DNA of 64,000 bases from Strongyloides papillosus (taxonomy: Eukaryota; Nematoda; Chromadorea; Rhabditida; Strongyloididae): NCBI GenBank assembly GCA_005656395.1, contig SRSI01000010.1, positions 2,356,001-2,420,000 on the forward strand, in the 5' to 3' direction. A model generated the notes under the pieces. That model was given only the letters and a program-made list of their open reading frames with translations. It was not told the origin of the DNA and did not search any database. Both the position numbers and the translations under genes were made by a program. Shown in pieces: positions 58,566-64,000 of this stretch (the stretch's first letter is position 1; the number at the start of each line of letters is the position of its first letter).

Positions 58566-58833
58566 CTATTTTTTCTCACAATGGTGTGAAAAGACCAAAT
58601 GGTGGAGGTAGCTTCTTATGCAGTTAAATGGAGGATGTGTGCAGTGGCTGTTACTTGATGTTCCTCTGCAGCGGAATTGAAGCTCCTCTTTTCCATCATC
58701 CAATTCGTGGAAGTGAATTCTAATATGAGCTTTGAGTCTAAAATAAGAAAGTAAAATAATAAACTACAAGATAAACTTACTTCTCATAATTCATTAAGTT
58801 GTTGGTACAAAATGGACAGATGATCTTTTTCAT
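58566..58833 (-). CDS. Small C2H2 zinc-finger protein (74 aa)
   Basis: Two short exons, 58833-58781 and 58737-58566, join across a 43-bp GT-AG intron to give 74 aa. The intron splits a textbook C2H2 finger: CPFC-(12 residues)-HIRIH, with KLKAHIRIH as the recognition-helix end. A second Cys/His cluster (C..C, HC, C, HH, HHC in residues 41-71) is irregular and could be a degenerate finger. The region is also less A/T-rich than its flanks. A start at 58833 is followed by MKKIICPFC. The role is unknown, perhaps nucleic-acid binding. It lies 259 bp upstream of PIGA on the same strand, so co-transcription is possible. Confidence 0.7.
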
Positions 58834-59150
58834 GTTGCTTGATGGTTAGGATAAATAAAATACTAGTTGAGAGTAAATGGTAGTAGTACTACAAGAAGTA
58901 AATCAGTAAAATAATAACTGAAAAAAAATACTGGAAAAGTGAGGCTTTTATATTGCTCAACATCCAAAAGAACTATCCAACACCGCCTTCTCCACACAAC
59001 AATTCCATTAAATCAAAGTTAAAAATAACAACAAATGCATGTTTCTTTAAAACCCAATAGGTCGTAGATAGATGAAAGTCTATTTTCGATCAAAATATAA
59101 CATCATATTACACACAAAAGATAAAAGTACACTCTAAAGAGATGTTGTTT
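58834..59150. other. Intergenic spacer, same-strand genes
   Basis: 317 bp between RPUSD2 and the small zinc-finger gene, both minus. It is within range for a loose operon spacer, but no acceptor was pinned down. Confidence 0.3.
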
Positions 59151-60468
59151 TTATTGTCTCTCTCCAGGAAAAGGTGCAGTAGCCCATGGTGGATAAGCTG
59201 TTTCATATTTCCAATTTTCTGTTTCATACTTAATACAGTGAAGATAGATCATAAAGTTATCGAGAGATATTTTTTTCTTCGTCACATTACACCCAACACA
59301 AAAAGGGTCATATGTTGGTAGATCGTTGAGTGAGGTTGTGTCTTTAATATCTACAATTGGTGGTTCATTATCACCATTTGCCCATTTTAACATATTTTCT
59401 TCAAATTCTAAATTTGGTTTTTCATGCCATAATGAAGATTTATGAGAATCAGATATATCTTTTGAAAGAACTTGTAGATCTTTTCCATACTCACCATGTT
59501 TTCCTTTTTTCTCTCCCCAAACTGTTGAGTTATATAATTGATCATTTATTATTGGATGTCCAACATACTGCAAGTGTACTCTAATTTGATGTGTTCTTCC
59601 TGATTCGATCTTGCAACTCACTAGTGATCTTTTACCATCCGTCCAAATTTTTTTAAACGTACTTTTGGCGTCTTTACCGTCTTTTCTGACACATTGTATA
59701 CCCATAGTAATAATAAGGTTACCTAATGGTTCTTCACATACGATCTCGTCATCAGGAAACTCACCTTCTACTAAGGCAATATACTCTTTACGAATACTTC
59801 CATTTTGCATTAACTTTTTAAATTCCACATCGGCATCGTAATTTTTGGCAAACATTAATACTCCAGAAACGTTTTTATCTAAACGATGGAGGACCCGTAA
59901 ATTACTTATACCCTGTTGTATTCTTAATTGTTCTACTATAGAATGAACTTTATATTTACCACAAGGATGGACAGGTAATGAAGGAGGTTTATTAACAACA
60001 AGGTAATTGTCATTATTGTCTATGATTTCAATTTTTTTGTCCAATATTTCATGTTCATGGCGATGGGCTACATGTGCAATGTAATCAGAACTTTTTATAG
60101 TATAGTTTAAATCTGTCATTCTTTCACCATTGATAAACATTCTACCTGTCTTTATTGCTAATTTCTAAAAATAATTAGAATATTACAAAAGAATTTAATA
60201 AAATAAAAATACATACAATATAATATGGATTGGCTGAAATGAATTCTCTTGTAAAGACATCTACCAGTTTTTCATTAATCCATCGTCCTTTGGCACGGCA
60301 TTTATATACACACCAATATGGTTGCAAATAACGGATGCCTAAAAAAATGTTAAATAATTTTATTCTTTTTAAATACTAACCTTCTTTAACTATAAAATTC
60401 ATCTCATAATCTTCAATATCCTCGTGTTTTCTTTTTCTTGGATTTACTTCAATTTGATCTTCACTCAT
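59151..60468 (-). CDS. RPUSD2: RNA pseudouridine synthase (RPUSD2-like)
   Basis: Exons 60468-60381, 60338-60217 and 60164-59151 (introns 42 and 52 bp) encode 407 aa. A basic N-terminus (NPRKRKHED) is followed by an S4-like RNA-binding segment spread over exons 2 and 3 (GRWINEKLVDVFTREFI...KTGRMFINGERM). The RluA-family catalytic domain follows: NDNYLVVNKPPSLPVHPCG, the catalytic-Asp motif LRVLHRLDKNVSGVLMFAK, the KEYIALVEG strand and ESGRTHQIRVHLQYVGHPI. The C-terminus has YDPFCVGCN and ends WATAPFPGE, typical of animal RPUSD2. It isomerises uridine to pseudouridine in RNA. TTACTCAG lies five bases before the ATG, a candidate spliced-leader acceptor. Confidence 0.9.
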
Positions 60469-61345
60469 ATGTGCTGAGTAAAATTAACAAATACTGTAGG
60501 AAAATTTTTAAATTAAAATTACACTTTTCTAAAATGTTAACAATTTTATCTGTATAGGATCTATATGAAAAATGATTTCAAATTGTGCTCTGAATATATT
60601 TTGCCTTATTTCATTGTAAATAAATAATTAAAAAATACTAGTAAGCAAAAAGTTAAAATATTTTCGGTCAAGAATATTTTTAAGAGTTAATAAAAAACAT
60701 ATTGATAATTGCTATGATACATACTTTGAAAGTACAAGTTTAATATTGACTTTTATGTTATATTAGAATTTTGTGTAATCTATCTGTTTATGTTTATTTT
60801 TTATGTGGATTTGTTCTATTTTAGTAAAATAACCGAGTTGTATAAGATAAGTTAAGAATAATATCTTTATTGAATTTTATCAGTGATGTTTTCTTAGATA
60901 GTCGTGGTTTTCAAAGTTTAACATAACGTTAAGTTTAAAATTTGTAATTATACGGTGCATTACATACAATACTTTTTGCGGTTGAGCAATATAAAACTTT
61001 TTTTTAAAATATAGATTTTTATAGTATTTTGCTCAGCTGATAAGTCAACTTTTTTTCTAGACATATTTTGGGATCATTCTTGGAAATCAAAATTAAAGTA
61101 AATTATAATGATTTAACTAATGTTATTGAATTTACTTTTTTTTAATAGACTAAAAAAATATATTTTAGAAAAATTCAAATTGTAAAGTAATCTTAAAACC
61201 TATAAATTGCAATCTAAATAATATAGGAATTGTAAAAATTATAATTTGACAAGATATTTCGTGGAATAACGCTTCTGAAAAAAAGTTAGTTCTTCAACTA
61301 GTTCAACTTTCTTTTCGACAGTGGCGGAAACACAAAAAATTTAAA
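60469..61345. other. Divergent intergenic region
   Basis: 877 bp between RPUSD2 (minus) and the small membrane-protein gene (plus). It is A/T-rich with no clear motif; TTTTCGACAG near 61311-61320 could be a trans-splice acceptor for the plus-strand gene. Confidence 0.35.
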
Positions 61346-61738
61346 ATGTTTAACAGTTTACGGCTTCTATCCCAACAATTAGTAAAAGCACGAGAACAGG
61401 TATTTCAATCTAAAAAAGTGGTAAGAAATGATCTCTTGAAAATTATTGGAATTGGAGGTTGTGTTCAATTAGTATTGTGTTTAATTATAGAGTAAGTTAT
61501 ATGGTAGTTACTTCTTAATAATATATTTAGAGAATTCGGTGCACCTACCCCTGATATTTGTTTTGATGCACGTAGACTTATGTCACCAGATTTTAACGAT
61601 TTTATTAAAAATGGAAAATATTCTGATTTCGATATGAGTTTAAATTTGGTTATTAGATCATTCGAAATTGAAAAAGATCATATTAATAAAAGAAGTAAAC
61701 AAAAAAATTTTTCAGGACCACTTTTTAATTCATCTTAA
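61346..61738 (+). CDS. Small 117-aa protein with one membrane segment, unknown
   Basis: Exons 61346-61491 and 61531-61738 (39-bp intron, GTAAGT...TTTAG, phase 2) encode 117 aa. The N-terminus MFNSLRLLSQQLVKAREQVF is basic and amphipathic like a mitochondrial presequence, followed by a hydrophobic segment (about 33-48, LLKIIGIGGCVQLVLCLII) and a polar C-terminal domain (PDICFDARRLMSPDF...FDMSLNLVIRSFEIEK) ending NFSGPLFNSS. I do not recognise the family. The clean splice phase and gene-like composition support a real gene. Its stop lies 47 bp from the 3' end of the convergent unc-47 gene. Confidence 0.65.
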
Positions 61739-61785
61739 TAGAGTAAAAATAATACTTTTATTTATAGCTTTTTTTGTTATAAAAA

Positions 61786-63309
61786 TTAATAATCATAATG
61801 TCTATTTGCTTTAATTTCATTAAGTAACTCAAGAAATGAATATTGTATTCCAATAACCATTAAAAATATTCCAAGAAATATGACAAATTTGTTAAATTTT
61901 CTTTCACTTTCTTTTAAAGTCCCTTCCCTTTGTTTAATAATAAGATGAAAATATGCAGGCCATATAAAACTAAGCATTGTTCCAGTAATATTTCCTATTA
62001 ATCCCATAACCTCTATCAAATATGGTACACTTAAGGATGCTGTTAAAGTAAATAAGATAAGAATTATTCTTAAACAAAGTGCCCATTCACGAAGACTACC
62101 GTCTGCTCCAAAACACGAACGAAAGACTGATTTGTTATTTCTATTAAAGAAACGTTCCATGATAAGTTGAACAATAGCATAATATGGTAATGGATAAGAT
62201 AGAAGGGCCTTAACAACTAATATAAGGTTTATAATAATTTTAAATGTTTGGTTTGGCAAAGAGTTAGATATTTCTTTTTGTGTGTACTCTCCAAATGTTA
62301 AAAATCCTATTAAACCAAAAACAGCTTTAAAAATTGCTGCTGCTATGTGTGACCATTTTAACATCCACCGAAATTCTGTTGGTTTAACCATTGAACCTTC
62401 CAAGGATGGTAGAAATATATGAGAGGTGTATCCAAAGACTACAACACCTATCATTGTTGGCATGGAACGTATTCGAGGGAAAAAAGTTACAGAAGAAAAA
62501 TCCCATGTTGAGAATTCAGAAAGGCAATAAATAAACATTATTGCATTTATAACTAAGTGTGATATTCCATTTAAAAATGATAAATCACTTACTTTTCTAA
62601 TATCATCTACAAAAGCTGTACCAAGAAGGATAGCTGAAACTATCATCATCCATGCCGATTTATCTACACTTGGTACACAACCTTGAAGTAAATCTCCTGC
62701 CAATACTAGATACAAAATACATGTTGAAGCTAATTCTAATAATTGTGCTGCTAAAACCCAATTACCAAGACCTGGTCTAACAGTATCAGCAACTTCTTTA
62801 TAACTTTTTCTTACCTTTACATTTTTTTCATACAAACATTCTATCAATAAGACTCCTGTTACATAACATATATATGCAGCTCCAACAAGAAAAAAAATTG
62901 TCCACCATCCTCCTACTTTAACAGCAATTGGTAAACCTACAATAAACATTCCCTGTATAGCATTTGTTACATTCCATGCAGCTTGGAGTGCTGTAATAGG
63001 TTGACCTCCTCCATGAGGATCTTCTTCTTCCTCATCATCATGAATACTTTTAATATCTCCTGGACCTGAATCTTGATAACTTATTTCGTTTTTTCCTACC
63101 CCAATACTTCCATATCCATTTTCTCCTGGTGGTGATTCTTCTTTAATAGTATCTGTTGCAATATCACGATCCCATGCATTAAATGGATCATATTTTTGTT
63201 GTGATTGTTGTTGGTAACCAATATCAAATGATTCAGTAAAAATATTTTTATTAGTCCATTCTTGTAGTTTTTTACCAGTTCTAGGAATATCCCAATTACC
63301 CCAACTCAT
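61786..63309 (-). CDS. unc-47: Vesicular GABA/glycine transporter (VGAT, SLC32)
   Basis: This single-exon gene encodes 507 aa (C. elegans UNC-47 is of similar length). A cytosolic N-terminal tail of about 100 residues, with an acidic DDEEEEDPHGGGQPIT end, leads to the transporter core: ALQAAWNVTNAIQGMFIVGLPIAVKVGGW, the highly conserved first helix of VGAT, followed by around nine further membrane helices (for example FGYTSHIFLPSLEGSM). VGAT exchanges luminal protons for GABA or glycine to fill synaptic vesicles in inhibitory neurons. Complete lack of introns is notable for a 1.5-kb gene, though intron loss is common in this window. TTTTTCTCATAG lies two bases before the ATG, a probable spliced-leader acceptor. 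Confidence 0.95.
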   Translation of the reverse strand: MSWGNWDIPRTGKKLQEWTNKNIFTESFDIGYQQQSQQKYDPFNAWDRDIATDTIKEESPPGENGYGSIGVGKNEISYQDSGPGDIKSIHDDEEEEDPHGGGQPITALQAAWNVTNAIQGMFIVGLPIAVKVGGWWTIFFLVGAAYICYVTGVLLIECLYEKNVKVRKSYKEVADTVRPGLGNWVLAAQLLELASTCILYLVLAGDLLQGCVPSVDKSAWMMIVSAILLGTAFVDDIRKVSDLSFLNGISHLVINAIMFIYCLSEFSTWDFSSVTFFPRIRSMPTMIGVVVFGYTSHIFLPSLEGSMVKPTEFRWMLKWSHIAAAIFKAVFGLIGFLTFGEYTQKEISNSLPNQTFKIIINLILVVKALLSYPLPYYAIVQLIMERFFNRNNKSVFRSCFGADGSLREWALCLRIILILFTLTASLSVPYLIEVMGLIGNITGTMLSFIWPAYFHLIIKQREGTLKESERKFNKFVIFLGIFLMVIGIQYSFLELLNEIKANRHYDY

Positions 63310-63640
63310 GACTATGAGAAAAACAATAATGAATAAAATAGTAAAGAATTTTAAAAGTATATCTTTAAAGAATAAAAAGAAATAAAAATTTAATCTTTAA
63401 ATACTGTAATATATTTTATTTTTCTTAATATTTCTTCCATATTATATAATCCATCTACTTATCTATTCACATTTAATGGCCCTTCAAAAGTAAACAATTT
63501 TAGTGATAAATGAGAGATTTTTACAAGTAACAAGATTATTAAAACAAATTTCGTCTCAAAAAGTATGCCATCTTTCTTTATTTTAAGTAAAGAGAATTAA
63601 TTTTATCATAATTTTAACATGAATATAAAGATACTTAAAG
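63310..63640. promoter_or_regulatory. Upstream region of unc-47 with Pitx/UNC-30-like sites
   Basis: The 331-bp spacer upstream of unc-47 contains TAATCT at 63391-63396 and TAATCC at 63447-63452. TAATCC is the core recognised by Pitx-type homeodomains, including UNC-30, the known regulator of GABA-neuron genes in C. elegans. Such short motifs are common in A/T-rich DNA, so function is only suggested. Confidence 0.35.
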
Positions 63641-64000
63641 TCAAATATGGGATAGTCCTGTATCTGGTGCTGGAGTAAGAATAATTTTTTGAATCTCCCT
63701 AAATTTGGGATGGTCAGCTGTTTTTATAAGTTCAAATAAAATAGATTCACTTGTTCTTATTTGAGCACCAATTTTCTCAAGGTGTCTTAAAGCAATTTTC
63801 TTATCTCCAATGGTTCTTGAGGATACCCCATCAGCTATAATAATAACTTCATACCCATTTTGAAGTAACTCTTTTGTTGTTTGAAGAATGCATATATGTG
63901 TTTCCAGACCACACAAAATAACTGTCTTTACTTCTTTTCCTATTTCTTTTTTAATGTCATCTGTTAACATAGAAAATACTTTCTTTTCAAAGACTTTTAT
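63641..64000 (-). CDS. Isochorismatase-domain protein (ISOC1/2-like), 5' part off the window
   Basis: The frame stays open to the right edge (last visible 120 codons), so this is the C-terminal part only; the ATG at 63970 is internal (preceded in frame by KVFEKKVFS). The visible half of the cysteine-hydrolase fold includes VKTVILCGLETHICILQTTKELL, with the nucleophile-position Cys, then VIIIADGVSSRT and ISOC-specific ESILFELIKTADHPKFREIQ and APDTGLSHI. ISOC proteins belong to the isochorismatase-like superfamily but have no firmly known substrate in animals. The missing N-terminus would carry the other catalytic residues (Asp, Lys). Confidence 0.85.
   Translation of the reverse strand: MKVFEKKVFSMLTDDIKKEIGKEVKTVILCGLETHICILQTTKELLQNGYEVIIIADGVSSRTIGDKKIALRHLEKIGAQIRTSESILFELIKTADHPKFREIQKIILTPAPDTGLSHI

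Noticed and set aside
1..64000. tRNA, rRNA, CRISPR arrays, bacterial operons or an intact transposon
   Set aside because: By eye I found no T-arm/anticodon patterns, no regularly spaced repeats and no transposase or reverse-transcriptase motifs; tRNAscan-SE and a repeat library would be decisive.

Overview
The window looks like nuclear DNA of a nematode, most likely a Strongyloides-like clade IV worm. It is strongly AT-rich. Genes have few introns, most only 41-60 bp (for example 4658-4701, 52353-52393, 60165-60216), and several ATGs sit just behind a pyrimidine-AG acceptor suited to spliced-leader trans-splicing. Gene content is typically nematode: F-box/LRR, astacin-ShK, DM-domain, semaphorin and VGAT/unc-47 genes. 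The clade is an inference from composition and content; the nematode call is firmer. I rebuilt exon-intron structures by eye from splice consensus plus reading-frame phase, so each multi-exon model carries that uncertainty.

Layout. 1-5.6 kb: an F-box gene flanked by two diverged direct repeats, a decayed membrane-protein pseudogene, and a DEAD-box-like protein whose catalytic motifs are eroded. 6-11.3 kb: anillin paralogue A (minus), a Nudix Ap4A hydrolase (plus) and a type I membrane protein. 11.3-20.7 kb: a 9.4 kb gene desert. 20.7-25.7 kb: a transmembrane semaphorin with long introns. 28.2-29.7 kb: a DM-domain transcription factor with deserts on both sides. 32.6-36.3 kb: a GPCPD1-type phosphodiesterase tail-to-tail with an astacin-like protein that has lost its catalytic Glu. 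37.2-40 kb: anillin paralogue B. 40.3-43.4 kb: an unknown 212-aa protein head-to-head with an LSD1-like SWIRM/amine oxidase.

44.9-64 kb is gene-dense and mostly housekeeping: a paraplegin-type m-AAA protease, TOM70, ATG4, S-formylglutathione hydrolase, an ABHD12-like protein lacking its nucleophile, a threonine dehydratase with ACT domain, an AUH-like enoyl-CoA hydratase, PIGA, a small C2H2 finger protein, an RPUSD2-type pseudouridine synthase, a 117-aa membrane protein, the vesicular GABA transporter, and an isochorismatase-domain gene cut by the right edge.

Themes. (1) Four enzyme-family genes have substitutions at decisive catalytic positions (DEAD helicase, astacin, LSD1, ABHD12 families) while staying open and full length, so they look like maintained pseudoenzymes. 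(2) Two anillin paralogues lie about 28 kb apart on the same strand with matching intron layout; only copy A has E2F-like sites upstream. (3) PIGA and the AUH-like gene are 108 bp apart on one strand and look like a nematode operon; ZnF and RPUSD2 upstream may belong to it. (4) Gene deserts surround the two developmental genes, semaphorin and DM. I saw no tRNA, rRNA, CRISPR array or intact transposon.
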